Shown here in pieces: positions 22,148 through 34,138 of a DNA stretch of 64,000 nt. The translations under genes and the position numbers were made by a program. The first letter of the stretch is position 1; each line of letters begins with the position of its first letter. The stretch covers positions 4,836,001-4,900,000 of the forward strand of contig VCCP01000004.1 in NCBI GenBank assembly GCA_005765155.1, read 5' to 3'. The notes beneath the pieces were generated by a model. That model was not told where the DNA came from. It made no database searches and saw nothing but the letters and a program-made list of their open reading frames with translations. This DNA comes from Zelopaecilomyces penicillatus. Its lineage: Eukaryota; Ascomycota; Sordariomycetes; Hypocreales; Pseudodiploosporaceae.

Positions 22148-23411
22148 ATGACTGACATTGATATCAAAAACCTCAAACCGGCCAAGCTGGACTCCAATGT
22201 ATGGTACCACGTCTCCGAGGGCCGCGTCGATGACGTGAAGAAGAAGACCAAGCTTTCATCCATGCTCCAAATCGTCAAAGATGGCACCCCCGCCGTCTGG
22301 CCTGCCGAGGGCATCAACCAGTACTGGCAATTCCAAGCCGTTTCTTCCTCTAGTCCTGGCCGTTACGTCCTGCGTTGCTCTAAAACAAGCATTCACAAGC
22401 AACTCAGTGTTTGCTTTGACGAGGCCGAAGTCACGACCGGCCACACGCGCCCTTGTATGGCCATGTCCAACGGCGAGGACGCGCAGAAGTGGGACGTCTC
22501 TCTGTGGGGGGACGGCACGTATCGCATCACCAACGTACAGAACGGCACCGACTACGTGCTCGACGTGCACAAGGGCAACCCGCCGTTTATGAGCTCGAAT
22601 CTCGACACGAATATTCAGCAGTTAGCTCAGCATTGGATATTGACCAGCCGTTCCAAAATCGACGAGTCGGGCTATTCCACAGTTTTTACAGAGGTGAGTG
22701 TTTTTTTTGTTTTGTTTTTTTTTTAAAAAAAAAAGCCAATGTTCATGTTTTCAACGCCTTGTGGATTGCTGGAAAGCCAGAGATGGGTTTTTCTGAAATA
22801 TGTGGCTATGTTATGAGGTTGGATGTTCAGAATGTGTGCCATCAGGGAGGGGTCAAGGCATCATGGAGTCGACAACAAAGGGCTGCTCGAAGCCCCTCAA
22901 AGTGAAAGAAAATATCGCATTGAAGAACAAAGCATAATAGTCGGATTCCGTGTTACTCAAGACTAACCTTTCTTTTCTTCTTTAGTTACCAACCGCAGTC
23001 ACTGTTACCTCCGACGGCGTCACAAAGACACTCATCAGTGATGCTCCCACCACAACTTTCACCGACGACGCCAGTTCCAGCAAAGGTTCCAGTGGCCTCT
23101 CTTCCGGCGCCGCAGCTGGTATCGGCATCGGAGCCAGTTTGGCAGTCATCGCTCTAGCTCTCGCAGCCTTCTTCCTCTGGCGTCGTCGAAAGCGTGCGTC
23201 TGGCACCGGCTTCAAGTCCAATCCACTGGCCACCGTCGAAGGTGGTCCTCCAACACCTTCCTCCGCCAAGGTTGATCCCTACGCCAACCACACACAGTGG
23301 CCCCCGCAGTATCAACAGACACCGCAGGAACTGCATAATGAGTCTCTCCCGCCCGTGGGCCCTACCAACCATGTCCGTCATGAGCTAGACTCGACTCCTG
23401 TCGGGCGATAA
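22148..23411 (+). CDS. Beta-trefoil (ricin-B-lectin-like) protein with one transmembrane segment
   Basis: Two exons, 22148-22693 and 22986-23411, joined in phase 0 (GTGAGT donor, TTTAG acceptor), give 323 residues. Residues 15-165 resemble a beta-trefoil: QYWQF, QKWDVSLW and QHWIL are spaced like the Q-x-W repeats of ricin-B-type lectins. A Ser/Thr-rich linker (about 185-220) leads to a Gly/Ala-rich hydrophobic span near 224-248, followed by WRRRKR and a Pro-rich tail. This is the layout of fungal Mid2/WSC-like surface proteins. No N-terminal signal peptide is visible, so the lectin-like part would have to be exported by the internal span as a type III signal anchor, or else the protein sits the other way round. 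The 292-bp intron is long for this window and has a T/A homopolymer tract after the donor. Sugar binding is inferred only. Confidence 0.8.
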
Positions 23412-24347
23412 CGACGAGACTTTTTTAAAAACCTGCTAGTTAAGAGGTTACCGAAAAGACGCGAGATGGCTATCAGAGTCACGCGTAGATTAATAGGATG
23501 GGAGGGGAGGGCCACCAAAAGCAGGCGAACAACGCTTGAAAATAGAGCTGAATGTAATGGATAAGAGGGAGTGGAGGCGCAATGATACCACTGCATTATA
23601 TACACGGGCAATGCTTTCTTTTTTTTGGTTTATAGGTTTGTAACAGTCAAGGCTGAGGCAAACAGAAAAGGGGTGTTCTTTCACGTCCGTTTTGGGCTAT
23701 ATTATATTATTATGTTCTTTTATACATAGTCATTCTTCGCTCCTAGCAGTAGATTAGATCGTCAAGCCATCTTTTGTCATCACTTTTATAGTTTGGCCTT
23801 CAACACCTGAGCAATCAGCCAGGCTCACTCTCCTTCGTATATAGCAGCAGTTGAGGCTTTTACACCAAATCACATCTATCATGTTATATACATGGAATCT
23901 TACCCCCCGCTCCCAATCTTCGATCCTTATAATCAGTTCTCCCTTCGTGTAAACAAAGTTGACGACACTTCTGATTTATATCAGTCAAGGGGATTATATG
24001 GCTTATATGCAGTAATCGGATCAAGTAACGGATTGCCACAGAAACTACAAAAGCACAACGGACAGAAGCGACAAGGCAAAAAAAAAAGGTATAAGGGTAT
24101 GCGAACGAGCATATGGCCAAACCATCCACCAACACTACCCAAACCTAACTCCTCTGGTTCCTCCTCACTCCTATATACACAGCTTGTCCGACCCTACGAG
24201 TAACGTGACCATGCCAAACCCATCGATAGGGTAACTCATGAACCAACTACTTTTCTACCATCTGAACAGGCCCTCCTCCACCGAAAAAAGAACATAAAAA
24301 ACGCCCCGGGCCCTTGGCTCTACTTGAATAACTCTCAGAAGCCCCGT
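23412..24347. other. Intergenic, convergent 3' regions
   Basis: This AT-rich sequence lies between the lectin-like gene and the CPS1/DIP2 gene, which converge. No gene is supportable; probably 3' UTRs. Confidence 0.6.
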
Positions 24348-27300
24348 TTAATTTTGCTTCGCATTTCCGGTTAGATTCATGTGCATCATGGCATTTGTCG
24401 TCCAGTCCTCAGCCTCTTGGTCAGGAGTGCTGCCCCAGAGCTCAAACGCCTCACGTCCGTCCACGCCGGGTAATCTTATCTGAGGTGGTGCTTGACTTGA
24501 AACATGTCTTGCTGCTGATTTAGGCTCAATGTTAGGAGGGTGTACATCCGAAGTCGTCTGTGCCTGTCCGTAGTGATGGAATGAATCTTGTCGCTGGTTG
24601 GCGGTATCAGCCGAATAACTCCCTGTGAAGCCGTAGTCGTTACCACGGTCATAGGTAGACATAGTTGAAGTACCGCCTGGGTGGTACCCAGTTGGCGTGA
24701 TTTGATCGTCAGTATTGGTCATGGCGGTTCCCACAGGTCTCATTCCGGCGATGTGGTCGATTTGCTGCGTGAACTCTTCCTGTTCGAGAATCTGTGGCGC
24801 ATGCTCCATATTCCTGAGACTTGAAGTGCCTACGGCGGCACCACTCAGGCTGCGGACACTGCCAGTCGAGGCTCTATTAACATCAGTTCCATCACCACCC
24901 TCGCCCAATGCGGCTGCATCCAAGTCTCGAATGCCAAATTGGGCCAAAGTGCGCAGCTTGCGAGTTACCCAACCAGCCAGAATCTTGCCTCGTTGTTTCT
25001 CGCCCAGTCTTGATCTCGGAAAGTCACCCTTGTTCACAAACGCCACAATGTCGACTATGATCTGATGTTCGCTCAAAATCGCATTGACAATGACAGGTAC
25101 AATGGATGCAAGATATGGTTTGCGGCTCACTTCAACCAGAACCACAACGAGTCCGCCGGCTTGAAACACCGCGCTATTAACACAATCGAGTTAGCAACAT
25201 TAATTTATGTGGAATTAAAATGTCAACACAGATCTCAGTGATAACTTACCAGCCGTTCGGTACAATATTTCGATGGCAACGCTCCACCGAAGACTCAATG
25301 TCCATGGGGAAGTGACTAAGTCCATTAATCTCAAAAGTTTCACCAATACTTCCAAGGACGAACAAGACCTGCATATCCACAAGCGCGCCGCCGGGACCAA
25401 TAGGCCGACTAACATTATGAAGGAAGCCCAGGTCACCAGTTCGCACATACTGGACATGAGGATCACCGTCCAGAGTCCTTCCATCGAAGCGTTCAGCATC
25501 GAATGCATCTTTTGATCCATAAAATGATTTAACACAGGCCTCTGAGTCGACCCAAATTTCACCATACTCGCCATCAAGACAATGCACCCGACTTTCTGGG
25601 TTGACAATGGCAATCTGTGTTGACACGGGTACCATGCCAGAATCTTGCACAAGCAGAGCTTGGGGATCTGATTCATTATCAACAGGGATGATCAAGCCGC
25701 GACGCAGAGCTTTTGTGTCAAGCCATAGCTCGATAGGCTCAATACACATGTAGGACCTTGAGGCCACCATTGGGTTGAGTACATGAGAGTAGACTGTGTT
25801 AATTGCGGTTCTGTCCAACCCCGCCGCAGCAAAGTGAAGTCTGACTTTTTGGAATACGTCTACCCGAGGACGGGCATCTGCGGTGATCATCATGTTCTTC
25901 AGTTCGTGGAGGGTAAATCCCTTGGCTTGCATCGCTGTCATAGCGTGATCCAGCATCTGGGGTGTTGCGTATGTATCCTTAATCTTATACCTAGACAGTG
26001 TGACAAAGAGAGACATTGGATTCTGTGCAAACTCGACTGGTGACAGGAGATAGGTCGGCGTGCCGATGTATATTCCCATCAAACAGGAGTGTATGAAGCC
26101 AAGACCGGTAGTACTACGCACACATCCAAGCACAGGTCTTGAGCTCGTCATCTGGCATGTTTCTTTTTGCACCTTGCACATTCCCATGATGGTATCATGC
26201 CCTAGTTGGACTGCTATCCTTCGTTGATCCGGCGTCCAATACGTCCAGATTATGACAGGGTATCCCGGGCGTATCCAAGCAGGGTCGATTGTCAATCCCA
26301 GCTCCCGGAGCCCATTGTTCTGCTTCGGTGGCTTGCTTGTGTTGTAGATGGGTGGCATGGATATTTTCAGAATCTGAGCTGATTGCTTGATATGGCTGCT
26401 GACAGGTTTTAGCTTTAGTAGATGGTCTACATCTTGATTAACAAGCACAGCTTTGACCTTGTAATCAGCAATAATGTGCAGGAAAGCAGGAACATCTTCA
26501 TTGAGCCGGTTCTGATCGAGCGGCGCTATCGGTATGATCACAGCCCCAAGGTTTATTCCCGCATGAACAGCAAAGGCGAAATCTTCTGAATGCGTGTACA
26601 TAAGAACAAGGTGATCGCCTGGTCGTATCTTGGCCTTGTTCTTCAGGTACATGGCTACGGCGGCAATTCTGGAGTCAAACTTTCTCCAGGTTATACCCTT
26701 GCCCTCCCGGCCCCTACCGTCAATGGTGCAGTACGACAGTTCCTCTGGCTGGCGAGCGACACGCCATTGAATAAGATCAGTGATACACGAAAAGTTGTTC
26801 AGAGGTGTCGAGGTTCTGTCATCAATGACTACCTCTCGACGATCTATTCCCGAATATTGTTTGTCCGCAGGCATCAAAATTTGTGCTCGTGATTCAGAGG
26901 CAATTGCTGACCATATACCACCCATCGGATCGACGCCTATGGGTAGGTTAAGTACCGCGTGCTCTACGCCGAACTTGACGTGAACGCAGGGGAGATTTCC
27001 AAGATCAAACTCCCTGCGGCAGAGCATGTTCCCAATCTCACGTCTCCCGTTCTTGATGACCCGAGGAAGCGAGTTAGGGGCCGTAATCATGACACAGTAC
27101 AATCGAAGGTGATGTTCCTGCATCAAAACTTCCATGCAGCGTTCTGCCAGCGAATCCAGGAGAGCCATATCAGGCTGTCTAGGTGGTCCCCCTGAAGTGA
27201 GTGGGGCCGTTGATGCGGCTGCCGATTCCAACACGACCACGGGTAAATGCTCATCATTGACGAATACATCAAAGGCGGAGCAGTCGTAGATTTGGGGGAC

Positions 27301-30079
27301 ATTTTTTACAATGCTAACCACCATATGCTGTACGAAGAAATAGCGGTACTCGGCTATCTCATGCCCATGCTCAACCCACTCAACCCTTTGTCGAATACGG
27401 TCCTCATACAGGCCCAAAACGTATATCTTGCCTGCAATGACTGTTCCAAGTAGTCCTGTTCGCAAAAATTCCGGTTCAACCGCTGTAGGGGTTGGCTCTC
27501 CGGGGTCAAACTTATATGGTCTGGCGTGGAAGATGACCTCAGTGTTCTTAGGCTGCGCCCAAAAGCCGCCAGACAGTGAAGGTGAGTCGACCCATAGTTC
27601 TCCAACTGAGTGGGGAGAAGCAAGCAGGCCCGTCTCGGGATCTACAATGGCAAGAGTCGCATCAGGAATAGGATATCCAAATGATCCAACTCGCACCATT
27701 CCTGCCTCAATGGACGTTTTCTTGCGCGCCTCGTCACCATGTGCAATCACTACCACTTCATTCGTCTTGAGGGCTTCACGGTCAAGAATGACTTCACCCA
27801 ACTCGGTCTTAGCATGTTGTTCCTTTGTAGTTGCCGTTCCTCCCCCTAGTAAGCTCCCAAACCCGTTGGACGCCGTGGGTTTCTCTAGTTCTTTGTCGTC
27901 TTCGCTATCATCAGAATCGACATCGGATCCCTCGTCCAGCCTCAGTGGTACACCCAATCGTTCCTCTCCACCGAGCCAATCCCGAATGCTGACGACCATT
28001 CCGCCATGCTCGGGCAAGCACAGCATCGGTGCAACGACCTCTCGGGCTCGCGGGTTCCTCAACGGACGAAGCCATCTATCTGCCAGTACCTCATGGAATT
28101 CACTGTCAACGGTAAGGGTATCGATTAAACATAGCTTAACAGACTGAAAATTTGGCTCCATGCCCTTCTTGAAATTCCGCGTTGTCATAGGGTCCTGCTG
28201 ATAATTGTATGCCGCTCGCTTTAATCCCGGATAGTCGGCGATCATGATGGTCGCCTTATATTTTGTAATGAGATGTGCGTATAAGCCAGGCAAATCTACC
28301 GCCTTGTTGTCGAACCAGACCGTCGTATGGCCACCATAAACGGTCATAAGAACACTTAAAATCATGCCAATACCCTGGCGTGGGTCGAGATAGGATAGTA
28401 GGATTTCGCTGCTGGCTCCACCACCAATTAACTTTCCATTCTTGTCTCGAAGAGAAGTATTGAAAGTATCGCCAGGGCCATTCCCTGGTACTGTGGAGAC
28501 GACTGCACTCATACATGCCATCTGGTGCATGATGGTTCGGTGACTCAAGACAACACCGCGCAGGTCTCCTGTCGGTGCACGAGAAAACTCAATGTAAGCC
28601 AGATCTGGAACGGATAACGGAGGAACGTCATCCTTCTTCTTCGGGTGGTAGCCACCAAATTCATTTGTTTTCCACCATTCAACTCCCTTGGGCCAGGTCA
28701 GCTTCTGAGCTGTAATGTCCCTCTGGAAGGCTTTGAGATTGTTATCTGTCGTGAGGGCCAAGTGTGCCTGCGTCGATGTTAAGATATAGTTAAGCCGTTG
28801 ATAGTCCTGTAAATCATTGATAGGCACCGCTACAACACCAGCAATGAAGCACCCCATCATGGCAATAGCAAAATCAATAACCTCACTATCGCGGTATACA
28901 AGCGCAACTCGGTCACCACGATACAAGGAACTCTTGTCCCTAATGACTTGTGCAACTTTTTCGGCCCTTGACGCCAATTTATCCCACGTAATAGAAGCAA
29001 TCTCCTTGCCTCTACTATCGAGAACCCAATAGGCCGGAACCTTGGCGGTGGTACGACCTCGATGGCGTAGAACAGCGGCCATGTTGTCGAATGTGGACAT
29101 GGGAGTGTTGCTATCATGAGGGTCATGGATGGCGAATGGCACCTCTCTTGGCTCAAGCGGTGCTTGATATTCAAGCGCCTCCGGGGGAGGCATATCGCTA
29201 GCGGTAAGCATTGGTGGTGCCATAGCGGCTGTTGGGGAGAATGCGTCGCCAGTGGAGTATCTCTGCTGCACGCCATATTCACCGGGTTGGTTCTGGTCGT
29301 AGTGCTGCTGGCCTGCGAAATCTGAGAAGAAACCTTGGGAATCAAGTAGCGTGCCTGTCCTGCTGTTGTTGGGGTATTGACGCTGCTCTGTATATGCGCC
29401 ATGTTGGTCAGGATTGAAGGCATAATCTCCGGAAACCATGGTCCCGCTTCTCGTGGGCGGGTCACTGGATCCTGGAAGAAGGAAAAGAGAGTCTCTTTGT
29501 GGAACAGGGACTCGCTCTGCAATTGGGCCGCCCGGTCGCAACAGCCCTGCCGGCGTGGCATCTGAGGATGCGTATGAGTCTGGTCGTGGCGGGCCATAGC
29601 CGGAGCCAGGTCGCTGCGCATAGGCGGTATTATTATAGTCGGAATGGTAGCTGCCCCCGCTCATGGCGGCCATGACTGAAGCTCGGTGGCCATCTCCAGA
29701 CGGATGTATCGAGTCATCGGGCGAATGTATTGTTAAGCCGGAACGGGGCTCTAAAGCGGCAGGCGCGGCGGAATGTTGTTGTTGGCCCAGATAGTGAGCA
29801 AGTAATACTGCTCGGCGCTTCTGGTAGCTGTAGAGGTGGTTAGATGGTGACAACACTCGCGGCCAACGCAGTTCTGGGACACGTCTTTGGCCTCGGTCGG
29901 TTTCCCTCCTCAGTAGGTTGCTTACCCCTTCTCTGTGATATCGCCTTCCTGTGTGTCGCAGAAGTCAGCATAGAGTCAAGACGGTTCAGTGAGGGGAGTG
30001 GTGTGACAGAGCGACCTACCTCCAACTCGCGCTCCAGTTCCTCGAGCTTGGCCTCGAGCTCGGGATTAAAATCTGCCAT
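24348..30079 (-). CDS. CPS1: CPS1/DIP2-family protein: DMAP1-binding region plus two adenylate-forming-like domains
   Basis: Four exons close the frame exactly: 30079-30020, 29948-29926 (23 nt), 29827-25250 and 25173-24348; 1828 residues. The N-terminus MADFNPELEAKLEELEREL, continued after two introns by EGDITEKGYQKRRAVLL, is the DMAP1-binding region of DIP2 proteins. Two acyl-CoA-ligase-like domains follow, near 290-980 and 1070-1720. The first has a degenerate phosphate loop (EFSRAPTGDLRG instead of TSGTTGxPKG), as known for this family, so classical ligase activity is doubtful. The tail after about 1740 is low-complexity. The family includes Cochliobolus CPS1, linked to virulence, and yeast Cmr2/Dip2, linked to diacylglycerol homeostasis; the role here is inferred. 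Start choice: the frame could open nine bases earlier only at a TTG, so the ATG at 30079 is used. Confidence 0.92.
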
Positions 30080-31254
30080 TGTGGACAAAGGTTTGGCGCG
30101 CAGAACCCGAGGAGTCGTGACAGCTAGCTATGTTTGGCGGACAATGAAGTGCTGGGAATTGGCCATGCCCAAGGCCCACGGCAGAGCAGGTCTCGTGACG
30201 TAAGAATGCAAAGAACCGGGAAAAGGCGAGCCGGATTCTGGAGCTGCTGGGATCAGAGTTGGAAATGGCTAGCCGGAGACAGAAGAGGGTCGGAGGAGGG
30301 GCTGATAATGGGGTTGCTGGCAGTTGGGGCACGGACTGGCACCGCCTCAGTATAAGTAGACTGGCAGGACCCCTGTTCTAGTGCCCAGCCGAGCAGCCAC
30401 AGCAGGCACGGGTGCGAATATTAGTGGACTTACCACAAACTACAGGGACCTCCACAACTTTGACGCCCTACAGCGATCTGATTACCACTAATTAATTACC
30501 TCCTACCTCAATTCCCTTCATCAAGGTACCCTGCAACCTGGAACCTTCACCACCACAGACAGTCCAAATAAGATTTTCGTTTTTAGGCCACTTCCCCCAT
30601 AGGCAAAACTGTCTCCCTCAAATGCTACTTTGGAAGGCTGATTCCTACGATAGATCCAACTGAATTGCCTTCGCATATGCAGCCACAAGTCATATTTTGA
30701 AGCCACATTGAACAGGCGCGACAACGTTTCTGAACCGCCACCGAGCCGTTTCTTTAGCAGTTCCGCCCGCACCAGTGTGCTGTGCAACTCGTTTTCATAC
30801 AATGCTGGGAAACGAAACACGCAAGATGAGAGCTGAGCAACTAGGAGCCTTCAATACTGAACAAGTTATTATTATTTGTTTTAGATTGTCCCACGTGTCG
30901 CTTGTCTCCGCGGGGCATTGCAACAATGCTGAACAATGTCTTTAGCGGCCCGTTCTTTGTGAGCCTTCGAGCAAAGGCAACAGGTCCTCTTTTTCCTTGA
31001 ACTGGCCATTATGGACATTGATCCTATGTATACTCCAGGACAATGAATTTCCATGAACAGGAGTGAAGGGTTTGTGGGAGAAAGAGAATTAGAAGAACGT
31101 TGGTCGCATCATTTAAGTACCCTGGCCGGTTCCTCATTATACAAGCAAATCTGATAACCGTTATAATTCTGTGAGACTTCTGCTCTATATTACCTTATTC
31201 GGATTTATCCACAGCGAAACAACACAGCACAACGTTACTCGATAGCCGATAAAC
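30080..31254. promoter_or_regulatory. Divergent promoter region
   Basis: This 1.17-kb spacer separates the divergent CPS1/DIP2 gene and the gene starting at 31255. A short frame, 31011-31046, encodes MDIDPMYTPGQ and could be an upstream ORF if transcription starts before it. No other coding region is evident. Confidence 0.45.
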
Positions 31255-33645
31255 ATGGACGACTTTGGGTTTGAAGATGATACAGACCCGGCGCAGCCGT
31301 TCTCATGGCTCACGGGTGGTCCTGACGGCCTAGAATTTGACGACTTTCTAGTTACTGATGTAACTGAATCAAGCAACACTGATCCCTACATGCCAATTGA
31401 TCCCAACTTGACATTTGATCCCAATATGTCACTTGATCTCGACCTACCGTTTAATGTGGACATGCCTCTTGATCTTGGTCTACCGATTGATCCTAATATG
31501 TCTCTTGATCTTGATATGCCCCTTGATTTCAACATGCCGACTGATTCTGCTGTTAATCCGGTAGACCTACCGAACACGGCGGGAGATGGATGTCTGAATG
31601 AAAGCGTACTTCCATTAACACAGCAGGGCCAAACTCTATCATCCGTGCCCCCTAGTTTGGGCCAGTATCAACACCATTTTCGTTCGTATAGTCCCGCAGC
31701 TGGTCTCGCGGCGGCTCCACTGTATCCCGACCCTACTCAAGTTGCGAACATAAACCCAAATGCCTACGCTCAGAAGACGTTGTCACCGTTACCAGCAGGT
31801 TTTGATCAAGGCCAGCATCAACAATCTGAAGCGGTTTTCGACCCTGGAGCTAGAAATAACTACTGGACAAATCAAATGCACACGGCGGCATCAGGAGGCC
31901 AGCCTGTGGGGCAGACGTTGAACAACTGTGCGCCCTCTAGCCCGTTTTCTTTCTTAAAAACACCAATCCAGGATGCTGCTGCTCCGGGTGCTTCCTTTCA
32001 TCCCCCAAACACGCAGCCGAATTATGAAAGTCAACCTCCTGCGGCAGCCTTGCCTCAGGCGAGGGGCCAACCCTCATCTGGAGAATTGGCACTTCCCGTA
32101 CAACGCCCTGCAACGACAGCCCTTGGAGTTCCTAAGAGGTTGATGGTCCCACCGCACTTAGTTTCGTCTGGGCTAAAACTTAGACAGGATCGAGAAGCCA
32201 AAAAGTCCGGCCACCCGCTTTGTGACCCAAGAAATGTCTACTTGACACCAACACCGATACCAAGCCCTTGGGGAAGTCTAACGACAAAACGCCAACACCT
32301 ATTCGCATATACGGAGCAGGCACAGTGGATTCCCGACCGGACCTTCAACATTCGTCATCTTCGGGAATACATTACTACCTGTCCCCGAAATCTTATAATG
32401 TGGGTGCAGACATCACCAGCCCAATCTGCACAGCGACTAGACAAGCACGACAGTACGTGTAGGTGGGTGGGCTGTCCTGTTAATAGCGGAAAGATTATTG
32501 CGGGATGGCTTCGGGTTGTATTTGACGAATATCCCACACTCACCTCAACAGGGATGAAGGATCCCTTCAAAGTTGCTGGGGCAATGCACCTTTGGTGCTT
32601 AGAGCAGTGCTTTGATATCGTTGAGTTATACGCATCGGGTATGTTAATGGCAGATGACCGTGTGTTTCCTAGGGAGGATAGTCTCACATCTCTCACAAGA
32701 GATCATTCTCACAGAGTCAGAGACGCTTTTCATACCTGGTTCAACCCCAAATTAGAAAACTGGGAGAAAAACGGACCGGTAGAACTGCCCAGAGACCACA
32801 AGGATTCGTTGTCGTATAGTCTAATCAGCTATCATCTGAATCACCAGGCCTATGCCCGCGAGAAGGCTCGAAAGATAAGTAATATGCCAAGAGCGGAACA
32901 CGAAGTGAAAACCATCAACGTGCACCAAGGCGACCTGGGACTTTACACCAAACAACTGAAGCAGACAAACGCAGCTCGGAAAGCAGCAAGGACAATCGCC
33001 AGTCATGAGAACTCACCAACCCCTCACTCTCCAATAAGTTCCTCCGGCGATGACACAAATAAAAATACAAACATATGGGCAGGATACGGAGCCCGACTTG
33101 TGCCCCCGACCTATGCTCAACAAACCCCAGGACAGCTTGACCCTCTAACACTAAGATCATCGATGGGAGACAGACAGCCATTGGCCTCTGTTCAAGACCA
33201 GGCACCTCCCTCAAACCAGGCCGACACAAACATGTCTGACACCACCTTTGGCCTGAATAGTGAGGAAAATGCCAGGGAATACGAATCCCTGTTGGCGTTG
33301 GTCGATGATGTTGTTATGGCTAACACTGAAAACCAGGAGATGTCTGGGAATCCGCTCCAGCACTTGCTCGTCACCGAAGAGGCAGCTGCAGACTTTCCCT
33401 ATGCTCCTTCGCTGACCACTGATGCTCAAGGTACGGGTGAGCTGGAAAGCCAGCAGCAACCCAAGAGAAAGCGTAACAAAGAAGACGGGAGTAACAATCC
33501 CAATCGGCCAAAGAGGAATCGCAACAACAATGCAACGAGCACCGATAACAATATCAAATCAAGGCTTCGTCGCAACACTGTTACGAGCAATAATGATTCC
33601 GTTGCCAAGCGGACAAGATCAAGAATACAGTTACCAAAAGCATGA
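31255..33645 (+). CDS. Uncharacterised fungal protein with Asp/Pro/Leu repeats and basic C-terminus
   Basis: A single 796-residue frame with no recognised family. The N-terminus is strongly acidic (MDDFGFEDDTD), followed at about 44-98 by imperfect short repeats built on PNMSLDLDMPLD and PIDPN. A Gln/Pro/Ser-rich low-complexity region runs to about 300. The best-ordered part is about 362-500, with Cys and His residues in KHDSTCRWVGCP and a predicted helical stretch, GAMHLWCLEQCFDIVELYAS. The last 60 residues are very basic (KRKRNK, RPKRNR, KRTRSR), suggesting nuclear localisation. An acidic front plus a basic tail would suit a nuclear regulator, but there is no DNA-binding fold I can name. 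Coding quality is good across the whole length, so the gene is probably real. Confidence 0.8.
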   Translation: MDDFGFEDDTDPAQPFSWLTGGPDGLEFDDFLVTDVTESSNTDPYMPIDPNLTFDPNMSLDLDLPFNVDMPLDLGLPIDPNMSLDLDMPLDFNMPTDSAVNPVDLPNTAGDGCLNESVLPLTQQGQTLSSVPPSLGQYQHHFRSYSPAAGLAAAPLYPDPTQVANINPNAYAQKTLSPLPAGFDQGQHQQSEAVFDPGARNNYWTNQMHTAASGGQPVGQTLNNCAPSSPFSFLKTPIQDAAAPGASFHPPNTQPNYESQPPAAALPQARGQPSSGELALPVQRPATTALGVPKRLMVPPHLVSSGLKLRQDREAKKSGHPLCDPRNVYLTPTPIPSPWGSLTTKRQHLFAYTEQAQWIPDRTFNIRHLREYITTCPRNLIMWVQTSPAQSAQRLDKHDSTCRWVGCPVNSGKIIAGWLRVVFDEYPTLTSTGMKDPFKVAGAMHLWCLEQCFDIVELYASGMLMADDRVFPREDSLTSLTRDHSHRVRDAFHTWFNPKLENWEKNGPVELPRDHKDSLSYSLISYHLNHQAYAREKARKISNMPRAEHEVKTINVHQGDLGLYTKQLKQTNAARKAARTIASHENSPTPHSPISSSGDDTNKNTNIWAGYGARLVPPTYAQQTPGQLDPLTLRSSMGDRQPLASVQDQAPPSNQADTNMSDTTFGLNSEENAREYESLLALVDDVVMANTENQEMSGNPLQHLLVTEEAAADFPYAPSLTTDAQGTGELESQQQPKRKRNKEDGSNNPNRPKRNRNNNATSTDNNIKSRLRRNTVTSNNDSVAKRTRSRIQLPKA

Positions 33646-34074
33646 GCGTTCCAAGTCACATGCTACTCGGAAAACGGCTCGCTAAGTATAGATTTTAAGT
33701 ACCTACACTTGTCTAATGACCACATGTGTGTTACTAAACTACCTACATCCTCAATGCAAGCGCATTCGGTACAGGGGTAGCTAATGCGCAGAACTCAATG
33801 TGTGGCATCATTGTCCAATCTTCTGCTAGGTACACCCAGGCAGCATAAGCCAGTTGACTATAACTATGGACAAGGCGATATGTGGCGAAATATTGGGTTG
33901 CCTCGGCTTGCCTTCGTACAGTCTGTTCATCAATCTAGGTCCATGACTTTTACTCCCAGTTCAAGTCTGTTGAAATCTCTTCTTCACTTTTTTGCGGGCC
34001 TACTAGTTAGGCATCAGCAAAAATAAGCAAAGACTTGTTTGATTCAAGTTTTGCATGTCAGCATATACCTCGGC

Positions 34075-34138
34075 ATTGGCACCAGCATCAGCACCAGCAT
34101 TAGTATTAGCATTAGCATTAGCATCAGCGTTGGCATTT
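34075..34138. repeat. Degenerate hexanucleotide repeat (AGCATT/AGCACC type)
   Basis: About ten copies of a 6-bp unit varying between AGCATT, AGCATC and AGCACC. The array is non-coding. Confidence 0.8.
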
